Notes under the pieces: model-generated
The model's input: the letters and a program-made list of their open reading frames with translations, nothing else
Database searches by the model: none
What the model was told of the DNA's origin: nothing
In this document: positions 25,401 to 36,871 of the stretch, piece by piece
Position numbering within the stretch: position 1 is the first letter of the stretch
Layout of the letters: every line of letters starts with the position of its first letter
Program-made: the position numbers and the translations under genes
NCBI RefSeq assembly: GCF_001540865.1
Contig: NC_033623.1
Coordinates: 12,175,286-12,239,285 of the forward strand
Reading direction: 5' to 3'
Source of the DNA: Ananas comosus
Taxonomy: Eukaryota; Streptophyta; Magnoliopsida; Poales; Bromeliaceae
DNA: 64,000 bases

Positions 25401-25711
25401 TATTTTCCTGCAAGTTGATTAGCTGATAGTTTGATCTTTCTTTCACTTTTTATTTTGGGCATGTTAGTGTGCCCCATGTTGAAGTGCTTGGGCGCGCACT
25501 TTCACCGAAACTCGCCGTTGATTCTTCAGAAGCTTCGGACACTTCAGTTCCGAAGTACTTCCCAGATGCTGAGGTTGCTTCAACAGTCGACGAGGCAGCA
25601 GGGCCTTCGAGTTGGACTGAGAACATCCTTAATGCACTTCTTCGGCCCCTGCAACTCACTGAGAAAGTTGAGGAGTCTACTGAGCAAAAGCCTTTGTCCG
25701 ATTCGTCATAA
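22489..25711 (+). pseudogene. F-box gene, At4g00755 type, second copy with exon 2 frameshifts
   Basis: It has the same five-exon layout as 10231-12581: 22489-22615, 23827-24240, 24344-24519, 25014-25132 and 25468-25711, with all splice sites kept. The summed length (1080) is still a multiple of three. The F-box (DDPPDLVRASAVSRSWRRF), RPSYWSSGGEADP, VRFRMGSSKLPL and GGVLKIELLGR blocks are well preserved. Against copy 1, exon 2 lacks one base near 23836 (in a short A run) and two bases near 24068 (within the ASSTDNF block). Between them the spliced frame meets TAA at about 23905. The deletions compensate, so the downstream frame is right. This is either a young pseudogene or two base-level errors in the assembly. 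The C-terminus is shorter and less acidic than in copy 1. Confidence 0.8.
23040..23215. mobile_element. Foldback repeats within intron 1 of the second F-box copy
   Basis: Alternating 'aaagcggtgaa' and 'ttcaccgcttt' words form several stacked palindromes (for example near 23048-23098 and 23126-23150). Flanking text such as 'aatagtcctcttataaaattttattttaaaaata' resembles the arms of the Mutator-like element at 50412-51168, which has 'ttcaccgtg...cacggtgaa' at the same place. It is likely a divergent relative of that element, inserted in the 1.2 kb intron. Confidence 0.5.
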
Positions 25712-26179
25712 TTAAACCGACAAATATGGTGCCATCTCTTCATTTACCACTTTGCGTAGTTTATGAGCAAAATAGTGTGATAGTGTGCAGTAACCTGTTC
25801 TGTTGAAGTATCTTAACTTATTCACGTATGCCTGCTAAGAGCATTGATTCAAATCCTAGAGGGATTATTCCTCGGGCTAGCAATTGAACCAAACTTTTCA
25901 AGCTCTGCTCGAGCTTGGCTCAATTTTGGGCTCTAGACGAATTCAAATGAGCTGGACTCGAAATTTGATGCATTCTAGAAATCATTTTCGAGTTTGAAAA
26001 TAGAGCGGCTCAACAGGCTCCGCTAGAATATGTTAGAATTACATACATGCGTGCGCAAGAGCACACGCATTTGCATGGTGAATTTGCTTATTATATTCCT
26101 TGTTTATATATCTCCATTATTGTCTAGTTATTAGGTATAACGACTATGCTAATAAAAGAAATATATATATATATATATA

Positions 26180-26300
26180 AAGCTATGGGAGCACTATTAT
26201 CCTAACCTCACGTTCTTTCATCTAATGGCTAAAATCTAATAATACTAATGACTTGGAGCTATTAATAGTATAGTAGCATAGTTCTCTCTCTCTCTCTCTA
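26180..26300. mobile_element. Short MITE-like inverted repeat
   Basis: 'gctatgggagcactatta' at the left and 'attaatagtatagtagcata' at the right are imperfect inverted ends around 'catctaatggctaaaatctaataat'. The element abuts a TA run on the left and a CT run on the right. It shares words with the elements at 26985-27215 and 36645-36871. Confidence 0.45.
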
Positions 26301-26339
26301 CATATATTTATACATGCGAGTAGTACCCAACTTATTTGT

Positions 26340-26830
26340 GTGCTGGGCTGGGCCGAAAAGTATCTGAGTCAAAGTCCGGCCATTAGGTTTTCTAGTCCAG
26401 ACTCCAGACCCATGATTAGTTCCAGTTCTTTAAAATGCTGCCAGACCACACAAAGCAAAGATTCTTTCCCGCCATCAACATCCACTCAACAGGGACGAGA
26501 ATCCCGCGACGCCGCTGAACTCTTGTCAGTGTTCTCTCTGTGTCATTCCTCGTGCCGCGACTTCCTACATAAAACTCTCCGCAGCGATGTACGGCGTATA
26601 TCTCCCTCCAGGTTCAAAACCACGCCCGCATTAACTCCCGGAACTATTTTGACGGCTTCAATTCGCTGCTCCTCCAACAAAAACCCGCCCCCGAAATTCA
26701 CGGATATTACGATCAAACCATTGCAGAGAAATCACTCATGCTTCGCACCGCTGTCGCAAACGATGAAACCCCTTCCCTGCCGACGCTTTGCTGCTTAGCA
26801 AATAGCAACCCCTCCTACTTTTTACAGAAC
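26340..26830 (+). other. GC-richer gene-like island, product not recognised
   Basis: Composition rises to gene-like levels and one frame stays open from 26340 to 26798, beginning with GTG; its first ATG is at 26412. A second frame is open from about 26573 to 26880 (HARINSRNYFDGFNSLL, then PAPEIHGYYDQTIAEKSLM). Neither matches a family I know. The upstream 'gggctgggccgaaaag' is reminiscent of plant housekeeping promoters. It could be the 5' part of a decayed gene cut by the TA-rich transposon cluster that follows. Confidence 0.3.
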
Positions 26831-26953
26831 GTTTTGATGGAGAAATTATTGTATGTATTGTACAGAATACTTCAACATTAAAATTAAATCTACCGTTTTG
26901 ATGGGGAAATTATTGCATGTATTGTACATAATATTTTAAACATTAAAATTAAA

Positions 26954-26984
<31 letters not shown>

Positions 26985-26989
<5 letters not shown>

Positions 26990-27215
26990 TCCGGCTGCTA
27001 TGCTATCGATAGCACCAAACACTTGGTGCTATCAAGTTTTCTACCGTTAGATTAATCCCTTTGATGATTTTTATCCGTTAGATTATTCTATTCAACCAAC
27101 CACTCACTCAACCCTAGGGGTCCACATCATTTTAACCACATATTTCTCAATCCAAGAGCTAAAAAACTAATAGCACTAATAGTTCGATATTATTGATAGT
27201 ATTCTAGCCTAGTTC
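26985..27215. mobile_element. Small MITE, about 230 bp
   Basis: The left end 'gctgctatgctatcgatagc' and right end 'attgatagtattctagcc' are imperfect inverted repeats. The interior carries 'ctaccgttagattaatccc' and 'actcaaccctaggggtcc'. It sits between two TA microsatellites. A relative in opposite orientation lies at 36645-36871. Confidence 0.6.
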
Positions 27216-27246
27216 TATATATATATATATATATATGTGAAAAAAA

Positions 27247-27782
27247 GAGTTGAGCTAGAATACTATCGGTAGTAAACGAGCAGTTTTATTACCGATTTAT
27301 TTTCGATGATAGAACTTCCAAATTGACGATCGGTTTCGTTGAACATGATCTATACCACTTGAAGTGTTTAGAAATCAAATTTCAAATCTTTTCGACATCA
27401 TTTGCCTAATGATCAAAGGGTTTCAAAATTTGTAATTTTAATGGTCGATAAGAGGCGTTTTCTTGTTTAACGGCGTAAAGATATCCAAATCAATTGAATT
27501 TTTGTTAGAAAATTTTTTAAACTATTTAAAACAAGATCTATACTCTTGATCTTGATTACAAGACTCCTATCATCATTTTTTAAAGAGTATTTATTTTTAG
27601 CCATTCATTTTTCTGTTCACTTGATGGATAAAAGAATAATATCGAAAGTGCGTGAAATTTGATTTCTAGGTAGTTTAAATGGTTTAGATCATATTTAACG
27701 GAGCGATTCTGTCAATTTGAAGCTCCATCTCGAGAATCGTATAAAACGGTTTGTTTACTACGATAGTATTCTAGCTCAACTC
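27247..27782. mobile_element. Mutator-like long-TIR element, 536 bp
   Basis: Ends are GAGTTGAGCTAGAATACTAT and its reverse complement, extending into arms of over 200 bp. Target duplications of 9-10 bases, GTGAAAAAA(A), lie at 27237-27246 and from 27783. Nine-to-ten-base duplications with long TIRs mark Mutator-like elements. There is no transposase, so it is non-autonomous. The subterminal arm ('attgacgatcggtttcgttg', 'catgatctataccacttgaa') recurs in the neighbours at 28.3, 28.95, 29.5 and 31.2 kb. Confidence 0.8.
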
Positions 27783-28295
27783 GTGAAAAAAAATGTATGG
27801 TTAATTATAGAAAATTTTCAATAAATACTCCTTTTTATTTTTTTCTTTCATTTTCAAAAATTTACAATGTCGCTTTAAAATTTTAAAACTATTTTTAGAT
27901 GTATACGAATGCTAATGGAGAGTGGCAAACATAACTAAATTGCCATTACTGTTTTTTTTTAATAGAAAAAAAATAAAATTTATATTTTTTTTTTGTCTTT
28001 ATATATATATATTAGGTTGAGCTAGAATACTATCGGTATAAATCAGGTTTCTCAATTTTTAATTTATTTATACTATATATATTATATGAGAGAGAGAAGA
28101 AAATTGAGAGGAAAATCAGTTTCTCAATTTTCTTTTCTTAATATCTCCCCAATTTCTCTATTCTCTCTCCCCACCCTAACGATCCATCAAAATAGATGGA
28201 TAATTAAGAACTTAGGAGCATCATGGGTTACTTGCTCTTAATAGCACAGTAGCCCTACTCTCTCTCTCTCTCTCTCTCTTATATATATATATATT

Positions 28296-28848
28296 TAAGG
28301 CGGTACTATACTCTATAAAGTATAGAGCCCTTTAACTCATAAAGTTATTTTCAATGATTGAGCTTCCGAATCGACAATCACTCCGTTAAATATGATCTAG
28401 CAGTATTTAAACTTTTGAAATAAATTTCGTAATTTTTCGAATCATAATAAGTTTCATCAAGCAGATATAAATAAAACAGTCAAATCGAACGACGTCTTAA
28501 AAATGGATGATCGGATCCTTCAATTTAAGATCGGAGTTATTGATCTTTATCTATGTCTGTGAATAGAATTTTCTATCAAAAATTCAACTAAGTTCGAGTC
28601 TTTTACACCGTTAAACTAGCAAATATCTCATACGGCTGTTAAAAATTGTTTTTCCCAAAATTTTGTAGACATTTTGCATCGCTAAAGTAATGATGTCGAA
28701 AAATTATAAGAATTTGATTCTAAGACGTTTTAAATGCTCTAGATAATGTTTAACGGTATGTGATCGTCGCATTCGGAAGCTTTATCGTCGAAAAGACCTT
28801 ATGAGGGAGAAACATCGTATGCATTAAAGGTTATAGTGCCGGACTATA
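28296..28848. mobile_element. Long-TIR element of the 27.2 kb family
   Basis: The left arm begins 'ggcggtactatactctata' and the right ends 'ggttatagtgccgga'. Internally it has 'cttccgaatcgacaatcac', 'gttaaatatgatctagcag' and the mirrored 'cattcggaagcttta'. It is flanked by TA microsatellites, so the target duplication cannot be fixed. Confidence 0.6.
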
Positions 28849-28949
28849 TATATATATTACATATATATTATAGAGAGAGAGAAGAGAGAGAGACTAGAGA
28901 AGAGATTGGGAGAGTTAGAGGAGGACGAGAGAGAGAGACGGAGAGAGAG

Positions 28950-29502
28950 AGCAGGGCTGCCTAGCGCTCTCAGGAGCACGGAGGCCTCTGTGCTCCTGAG
29001 CCGTTTTCGATGATGGAATTTTCGAATCGACGATCGGCTCCGTTAGACTTGATCTAGCGCATTTGAAGTTTCTAGAAAATAATTTTTACGATTTTTTGAT
29101 ATCATTTACCTATTGACCGAAAGGATTTAAAATCTATAATTTTTAATGGTTGATATATGCCGTTTTCAAGTTTAACGGTGTAGAAATATTCAAATCAGAT
29201 GAAATTTTGATACAAAATTCTTTATACTATCTAAACAAGATCAATATTTCGGATCGAAAATTTTAGTGCTATATTACCGCTTTTTATAGAATTTTTATTT
29301 TCAGCCGTTAAAAATTATAGATTTTGAATCCTTTCAATTGTTAGGTAAATGATATCAAAAAATTGCAAAAATTATTTTCTAGAAACTTCAAATACGCTAG
29401 ATCAAGTTTAATGGAGCCGATCGTCGATTCGAAAATTTCATCATCGAAAATGGCTCAGGAGCACAGAGGCCTCCGTGCTCCTGAGAGCATAGCAGCCCTG
29501 CT
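28950..29502. mobile_element. Long-TIR element with near-perfect GC-rich ends, 553 bp
   Basis: Both ends carry 'agcagggctgc' and then 'ctcaggagcacggaggcctc', which is itself palindromic. Inside lie 'cgaatcgacgatcggctcc' and 'gttagacttgatctagcgc', mirrored at the right arm. Arm identity is the highest of the cluster, so this copy is probably the youngest or best kept. It could fold into one long hairpin. Confidence 0.75.
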
Positions 29503-29523
29503 ATATATATATATATATATATA

Positions 29524-29710
29524 TAGTCCGGCTACTATACTCTTATAAGTACGATCGCCTTCGTACTCATAAGTCTTTTTTGACGATAGAGCTTCCGAAT
29601 CGACGATCCACACCGTTAAACATTATCTAGAGCATTTAAAACGTTTGGAAATCAAATTTTATAATTTTTCGACATTATTTACCTTACGATCAAAAGTCAC
29701 AAAATTTTTA
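29524..29710. mobile_element. Single arm of the long-TIR family (truncated)
   Basis: 'gtccggctactatactctta', 'cttccgaatcgacgatccac' and 'gttaaacattatctagagca' match the left arms of its neighbours. The similarity stops around 29710 with no right arm. It starts at the TA run that ends the previous element. Confidence 0.6.
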
Positions 29711-30348
29711 ACCTGTAAATTTTTAAACATAATAAATTATGCACAAAGAATCAGATTCTGATTTGAAAAATATCTTCACTGTGATAGTTTACTTTTTTTG
29801 AGAGAAATCTCTGTAATAGTTATACAAATAGGATATTCCAAACCAATTATATTAGGCCTCTTTGGCTTATCTTTTAGAAAAGTGATTTATATTGAATTGA
29901 TTTTGGTTTGAAAATTTATTTTTAATTAAATATTAGGAAGCATTTGGATGAGTCTGCCAATAAATTGATTTTTTTAAAATGATTTTATAAAATTGTTTGA
30001 CGGATTTTCTGTAGTGGCTTTGCAAGATTTAAAATGTTGAGATATAGAATATAAAAATATAAAATATAATATTTTAAAATATTAGAATTTAAAAGTTAAA
30101 ATTTATTAATTTTAAATTTAAACTCTAAGTTTAAATTTAAAATTAAATTCAAAATTTAAATATAAAATTTAAAATTTAAAATTGAAAATCAAAATTAAAA
30201 TCAGATTTTAGAGAGCATGTTTTAAATGCTTCTAAGTTTAGAGCTTTTAAAATTAAAAATTTAATTTAAAAAAAATCAAAAAATCAGATTCTTCAAAAAA
30301 GAAAAATTTACCAGACGTTCTATCGGCTCTAAAATTACTTTCCAAAAG

Positions 30349-30507
30349 TTAAGGCTATGTTTGGTTGGGAGATAAAAGGTGGAATAAAATATTTATTCCA
30401 CCCTTATCCTCCAAACGCAAATAAAAAATGGTGGGAACACTAATTCCCTTCTTAACGGGTTATTCTAGAATAGCCCGTTAAGAGGTGGAAAACTAGTGTT
30501 CCCACCG

Positions 30508-30572
<65 letters not shown>

Positions 30573-31133
30573 TGTGTGTGTGTGTGAGAGAGAGAGTGAG
30601 TGAGAGAATTTTTAATTTATTATAAAATTTAAATTTCGTAAATTTAAAAATTAAAATTTATAATTTTTAAAATTACAAAAATTAAAAATTAAAATTTAAA
30701 CTGTTTAATTTTAAATTTTAAAATTTGATATTTTAAAATTTTTTTTATTTAGAACTTGATATTTTGTATTTGTAAATTAAAATTTCTTCTTAAATTTAAA
30801 GTTTAAAATTTAAAATTATAAATTTGAGATTTTAAAATTTTAAAATTTAATTTTGATTTTTAAAATTTAAATTTTATATTTTAAATTTTAAAATATAAAT
30901 ATAAAATATAAAAATTTAAATTCTAATATAAGGAAAAGAATAATATTATTATTTTTTATTTATAACTACCCACTTTAATTCTTATTCCATCTTAGCTAAT
31001 CAAACACTATTTTTCTTATTTCCAGGAATAACCCAATTTTCATCCAAATGCAAAATTAATCTAATCTCCGCTTATACTTCAATTTATATTTATTTCCGAA
31101 ATACCCACTTTTTGTTTATCCTCGAACCAAACG
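30349..31133. mobile_element. MITE-like element with internal (GA)n
   Basis: The left end 'atgtttggttgggagataaa' and the right end (reverse complement 'cgtttggttcgaggataaac') are imperfect inverted repeats of the GTTTGGTTGG type used by hAT and Harbinger MITEs. An inner palindrome around 'cccgttaag' (30453-30483) and a GA/GT microsatellite (30506-30590) lie inside. The target duplication is not clear. Confidence 0.5.
30506..30600. repeat. (AG)n(TG)n microsatellite
   Basis: Roughly 75 bases of AG are followed by a short TG run and more AG. It lies within the MITE-like element at 30349-31133 and is not next to a gene. Confidence 0.85.
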
Positions 31134-31241
31134 ATATCAAGAGGCGAAACAATCCCACTACACCATAGCAGGAGATCACAAAAGTGCTAGTAACAAACAA
31201 TATTAATAATTTTGTATTAAATTAAAATATTTTGTTTTAAA

Positions 31242-31746
31242 AAAATTAGAATAGGTCTCGTGTGCTTTCGAAAATACGAATGCCTCCGTACTTATAAGTT
31301 ATCTATGATAACGAACATCCAATTTGACGATCGGACCTGTTAAGCATGATCTACGCTATTAGAATTATTTTAAAATCAAATTTCATAATTTTTTAATATT
31401 ATTTATTTATCAAATAATTAAAAAGTCCTAAACATGACTGTTTTAATGGCCGATGTAGTACGTTCTCAAGTTTAACAATGTAGAACAATCTAAATTAAGT
31501 AAAATTTTAATACAAAATTTTACTTACCATCAAGAGCAAAATAAATACTTACGATTTGAAATCTAAATTTTTTATCATTATTTTTTTATAGAATTTTTAT
31601 TTTTAGCCATTTACTGGACAAACAAAATTAAAAAATTTTATTTTTAGATAGTTTCAATAGTGTTGATCCTGTCTAACGAAATCAATCGCGGAATCAGATA
31701 TTTCATCATCAAAAATAATTTATAAATATGATACAGTAGCCTAGAT
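31242..31746. mobile_element. Long-TIR element, divergent member of the 27.2 kb family
   Basis: The left arm has 'catccaatttgacgatcgga', 'ctgttaagcatgatctacgc' and 'aaaatcaaatttcataattt'. The right arm mirrors these with 'gtctaacgaaatcaatcg'. It is less conserved than the copies at 27.2-29.5 kb and lacks the GC-rich terminal palindrome. Confidence 0.55.
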
Positions 31747-31800
31747 CACAAGTATTATCCTCTTATATTTATTTATTATTATAATTATTATTTTTATTTA

Positions 31801-32228
31801 GGAAAAACTTCAAATACCCCCTCCGTGGTTTCGCACTTTCTCACTCCGTGGTTTCGCACTTTCTTACTCTAGTATCATGTGGTTTAAAGTGTATCAAGTT
31901 AGTACCCTGTGGTTTCGCACTTTCTAACTTTAGTACATTGTGGTTTAATATTTTGTTAAATTATATACAAAAAACTTCATATATCCTATCTAGATTTATC
32001 GAATATTCATTTTAGTACCATTGCGTTTTAATTTTGTCATTGATTTAATGAAATAGATAATAAAAAAAGAAAAATAAAACCATAGAGTACTAACTTGATA
32101 CACTTTAAACCACAGGATACTAAAGTGAGAAAGTGCGAAACCGCAGGATACTAACTTAATATATTTTAAACCACAAGATGCTATAGTGAGAAAGTACGAA
32201 ACTACAGGAGGTTATTTGAAGTTTTCCC
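31801..32228. mobile_element. Mutator-like foldback MITE, about 428 bp
   Basis: Terminal GGAAAAACTTCAAATA is mirrored by TTATTTGAAGTTTTCCC. The arms repeat 'gtggtttcgcactttct' and its complement. Flanks TTTTATTTA and TTTTATCTA fit a 9-base target duplication with one mismatch. The left edge is uncertain by a base. It lies 420 bases upstream of the MBOAT start codon, so it may be part of that gene's promoter region. Confidence 0.7.
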
Positions 32229-32646
32229 TTTTATCTATAAAGTAACGGCATGAGACAAAACTTTCCCTTGAGACTCTCTCCTGTAACTAAAATCGAACCA
32301 AATTTGAGACGGGGGCATCAATTCAACCCGCGCGAGTAAAATAACCACCCCAACGTTGGACGAAATTACGATCGAACCACAACGAAACACCAACTGACCA
32401 ACCCCACCGCTCCGCTCCTGGACCGGGGCGTCGTTCCCGAGGCGTGGACCCGCGCATCCAACGACTCCTCGAAGGGCATATTCGTCACACGGAGCCAATT
32501 AAACTCTTTCCTCTGTTATCTCTATCCCCACTCCGCGCTCCCTTCTTCGGTCTCCGTTGAAATAAACGAGCATTATAAACCACAGAGGACGACGAGGAGG
32601 GGGAGAGTGAGGAGGTGGGGTGGAGCTCGGAGGAGTGGCCGCGGAG

Positions 32647-35600
32647 ATGGAGCTCGAGATGGAGACCATGGCGGCGGCGATCGGGGTGTCGGTGCCCGTT
32701 CTCCGCTTCCTCCTCTGCTTCGTGGCGACGATCCCCGTGAGCTTCGCGTGGCGCCTCGTCCCCGGAGCCCTGGGGAGGCACCTCTACGCGGGGCTCGCCG
32801 GCGCCGCGCTCTCCTACCTCTCCTTCGGCTTCTCCTCCAACCTCCACTTCCTCATCCCCATGGCCATGGGCTACGCCGCCATGCTCCTCTTCCGCCGCCA
32901 CTGCGGCATCGTCACCTTCTTCGCCGGGTTCGGGTACCTCATCGGATGGTAATTCGCCCTCAATTCGCCTTGGATTCGGAGTTTTTGATTCCTCCCCCGG
33001 TTTCTCTCTCCTCAGATCCGATTATCTAGGATTAGGGTTTCGTGTGGATCCAGCGAAGGTCGGGATTCGTGAGAGTCTAGATGTTTCGGGAAGAGTTAGA
33101 GCACCAAAAAGTAACAAAGGAATCTTTGAATTGATGCGCTACTACGTAATTGAATGAATTGCATGGAAAATTTAGGGACTTCACTCCGGTTCAAAATCAT
33201 TCAAGATGCATCTTTTCTACTATTGCATTGACCCAGAGAAGAAGTTTAAATCTAATTTTGTGATGTTAGGATACCTCCTTCCTATAGACTACTCTGAATT
33301 TTAAAGGGAAATTTTTGGAGGGGTTTTGCATGTGCCTAAAATTAGCACTTTTATAGACAATTATATCCCGTTTTCCCTAAAAGGTAAAAATTATACCGCT
33401 TATTTGGCCTTGTTGCCGCCACGGCAATCTAAGAATTGTTTTGCTTCTGAAGGATTGAGCTAAAATCATGTTGTTTTGCTAACGACATAGCATGCCGAGT
33501 GCTCTGTTTTGCTGATGCATGGCTCAGTTTCTGCTGATGTTTTTGACTTTGGGCCTCATTAATACCTATGGGTAGCAGCACATGCTTTGTTTTTCCGGTT
33601 AAAAAAAAATGATCATATTATTTTGAAAATTCTTGGGTGGTACTATGATATTACTCTTTGATTCAAATAACCGTTTTTTCGATTTTCAATATTGTTCGTC
33701 TCCGAAATGTGACTTTTGTTTCTAATGCTGCAATCCTCCCTTGGGCGTCGGAATCTTCAACAGAAGTGTTTCACTGTTTTCTTATTGGTGTCATTTTTGC
33801 AGCCATGTGTACTACATGAGTGGGGATGCATGGAAGGAAGGAGGCATTGATGCGACTGGTAATGATGCCTTTTTTAGATTATTTCCTAATTCAAGTTTGT
33901 ACAAATTAAAGCATGCACAGTGACTTAATAATTTCCTGATCTGGTGGCTAAACTTCTTATTCTTATGTTCTTAACTTCTCTTTCTCGCTTTTTCTATTTT
34001 CTATTGTGCATGAAAAGGTGCCCTCATGGTTTTGACACTGAAAGTCGTCTCATGCGCTATAAACTACGGCGATGGACTATTAGAAGAAGATGGCTTGCGC
34101 GAGTCCCAGAAAAAGTACCGATTAATTCGTCGTCCCTCTATAATTGAGTACTTTGGGTACTGTCTCTGCTGTGGTACCCACTTTGCGGGACCGGTGTATG
34201 AGATGAAGGATTATCTTGAATGGACAGAAAGGAAAGGGGTGAGTGCTAGCTTCTGTTCTTAACTTTGTGAGGGAAACTTCTTATTTTGACGTTCTTGCCT
34301 CATTTTGCTTTGCTAGTTGTGGGCCCCTTCGAAGGACAAACCATCTCCTTCACCTTATCTGGCTACATTGCGTGCTCTAGTTCAGGCTGGCATATGTATG
34401 GGTTTATACTTATATTTGGTGCCACATTTTCCACTCTCACGATTTAGTGAGCCCATATATTACGAATGGGGTTTTTGGAAACGGCTATACTACCAATACA
34501 TGTCCGGCTTTACCGCCCGTTGGAAGTACTATTTTATCTGGTCAATCTCAGAAGCATCAGTGATCATATCTGGGCTTGGATTCTCTGGTTGGACTGATTC
34601 TTCGCCTCCAAAACCCAAGTGGGATCGTGCGAAAAATGTTGATATTCTTGGAGTTGAACTTGCAACCAGTGCGGTCCAGTTGCCCCTTGTATGGAATATT
34701 CAAGTCAGCACTTGGCTACGTTATTGTAAGTTTCTACTTCCTGCTTAAATGATTGCAATTGTTATTGTTTGGTATTCTTAGTGCAATACTAATAGCAGAT
34801 TCACGATACATCCAGAAAGGAGAATTGGGCTACGTACAGATAAGAATATGCTAATTAATTGCTATCCTTGTGGATGTCAAACTTTTCTTAGAATGATACA
34901 TTTTCTGCTCTTACCTTAGGATGCTTCTACCTTTTTGTACATCAGACCGTTTAGATGATAAAGTATGAGGACTCTCTAACTAGAGCTTATGTGTTTTAGA
35001 TGTTTATGAGAGGCTTATTCAGAAAGGGAAGAAACCTGGATTCCTTCAGTTGTTGGCTACACAGACTGTTAGCGCCGTTTGGCACGTGAGTCACTATTCT
35101 TAGTTTCATACGGAAAATGTCCAATATAATGTGGTTATAATTTTCTCAAAGTTTGGTAACTTCTTTGTTACTTGAAGTTTCACTACGCATCTAATATTCA
35201 CTTCTGATCCTGACACACTTTTGAACTGCAGGGTTTATATCCTGGTTATATCATATTCTTTGTTCAATCAGCATTGATGATAGCAGGTTCACGAGGTATG
35301 ATGCATTTTATATGATGGTGTGCCTATATTTGCTGTCGGTCCTTCATGTTTAGTCTTCAACAGGGGGCTTAAGCATTCCTATAACATTGTCTTCAAATAT
35401 TTTTGAACAGTTTTATACAGATGGCAGCAGGCTGCTAATAACAATGCCATTTTGAAGAAGATTTTGACGCTCACCAATTTCGCGTACACGCTGCTTGTTC
35501 TCAACTACTCTTGCATTGGTTTCATGGTTAGCTTCTAACTGAGCCCCTTCGTTAAGTAATAGCTTTAGAGAGGCAAATTTTAATGATCCGTGCAAGTAAA

Positions 35601-36064
35601 CTTCGTCTCTTTTTTTTTTTTTTTGCCTTCCAAATCTTCTTTTTGTGGGGATTCAATTTCTTCTATTCAGATAGTAACGCTATGCAGTTCATGCAGTGTA
35701 ACTTCTGTATCTGCATCGCCAGAATTCTCTAATCGATCACGATTTTCTGATTACCTTAGTGGTTTTAAAATAAACTATAGCCAGAAAAGTCAAGGAACTT
35801 TCTAAATGATCTCTGAATTGAATTTTCTGTGCATTTTTTAACAGCTTGCATGCCTGCTTATTGTCTCGCTTTTCATCTGATGCTATATATGTTCATGCGC
35901 ATTGTTTGCTTTATGTTCTGAAGGTTCTGAGCTTCAAGGAAACCCTGGCCTCCTATCAAAGTGTGTACTTCGTCGGCACTATTGTTCCCATCATATTGAT
36001 TCTGCTGAGTTATATTATCAAGCCAGCGAAACCTGTTAGGCCGAAAGCTCGCAAGAGCGAGTGA
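32647..36064 (+). CDS. LPCAT1-like: MBOAT lysophospholipid acyltransferase (LPLAT1/LPCAT type), 8 exons, 464 aa
   Basis: Exons are 32647-32948, 33803-33858, 34018-34238, 34317-34725, 35000-35085, 35232-35295, 35411-35526 and 35924-36064, all GT-AG with one frame of 465 codons. The protein matches Arabidopsis LPLAT1/2 in length and order: GVSVPVLRFLLCFVATIPVS, HVYYMSGDAWKEGG, CLCCGTHFAGPVYEMKDYLE, GFTARWKYYFIWSISEAS, WDRAKNVDILGVE, NIQVSTWLR, TQTVSAVWHGLYPGY. The MBOAT pair is visible: Asn about residue 320 and the catalytic His 358, the last codon of exon 5. Many hydrophobic segments fit a multi-pass ER enzyme that reacylates lysophospholipids with acyl-CoA (Lands cycle). The tail is lysine-rich (KPVRPKARKSE). 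The first in-frame ATG is 32647; a second Met at 32668 is possible. Exon 1 is very GC-rich. It appears intact. Confidence 0.95.
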
Positions 36065-36644
36065 GCGAGAAAAGCATGTCTCGTCATGCTGCCGGCAGAA
36101 GAGGCAAAGCTTGAGGAAGCATTTTTTAAAAATTTTTTTATGAGTGATTTGAGATTTAAGTATAGCTTGTTTGATCATTTGCAATCTTGTAAACATATCC
36201 GAGGATTTAGGACTATCAATAATGTGTTTTATTTTCTACTTTACGTGGACAGTAGTAGACTCTGTTAAGTTATTCAGAAACTTGAATATTTTTCCCGAGG
36301 ATGCTTTTAAGTGCATTTCGAAGATCTGTTTTCATCTGTAGTAAAGATCACTTCATTCACGGTGGAGCTGTTTTCCAGAAGTTTCATCATTCTCTCCTTT
36401 TTGTAATGCTATTTAGCTATGTTCGTTCCAATGTATACTTGTCTCATTTGATCAGTACTGGAAGTAACAGCTTCCTTCAGGTCAAGAATTTAAATGTTCA
36501 TTGACACTGACTGTATTTATCATACCGTATCGTATTAATATGATATCAATACAATACAGTCTTTTTGGCACAGATCAAAACTTTCTATTCTTTAAATTAG
36601 TTAGTAATTTTTTCAATAAAGATCAAAGGTTTGATAAAGATGAG

Positions 36645-36871
36645 TTAGGCTATTATATTATTAATAGCACTAAGTCATTGGTGTATTAGGTTTTCGGGCC
36701 TTGGATAAAAAGATGTGCAATTAAAGTGATAATAGTCTTCTAGGGTTGAGTGAATGGTTTGCTGAATAGTATGATCTAACAGCTGAAAATGATTAAAGGG
36801 GTAGATCTAATAGCAAAAAAATTGATAGTACCAAACGCTAGATACTATTGATAGTATAGTAGTCAGACTAT
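36645..36871. mobile_element. Small MITE, relative of 26985-27215
   Basis: 'ttaatagcactaagtcattg' at the left and 'tactattgatagtatagtag' at the right are imperfect inverted ends. The interior has 'agggttgagtgaatggttt' and 'gatctaacagctgaaaatga', the complement of words in the 26985 element. The length is close to 227 bp. It lies in the 3' intergenic region of the MBOAT gene. Confidence 0.55.
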
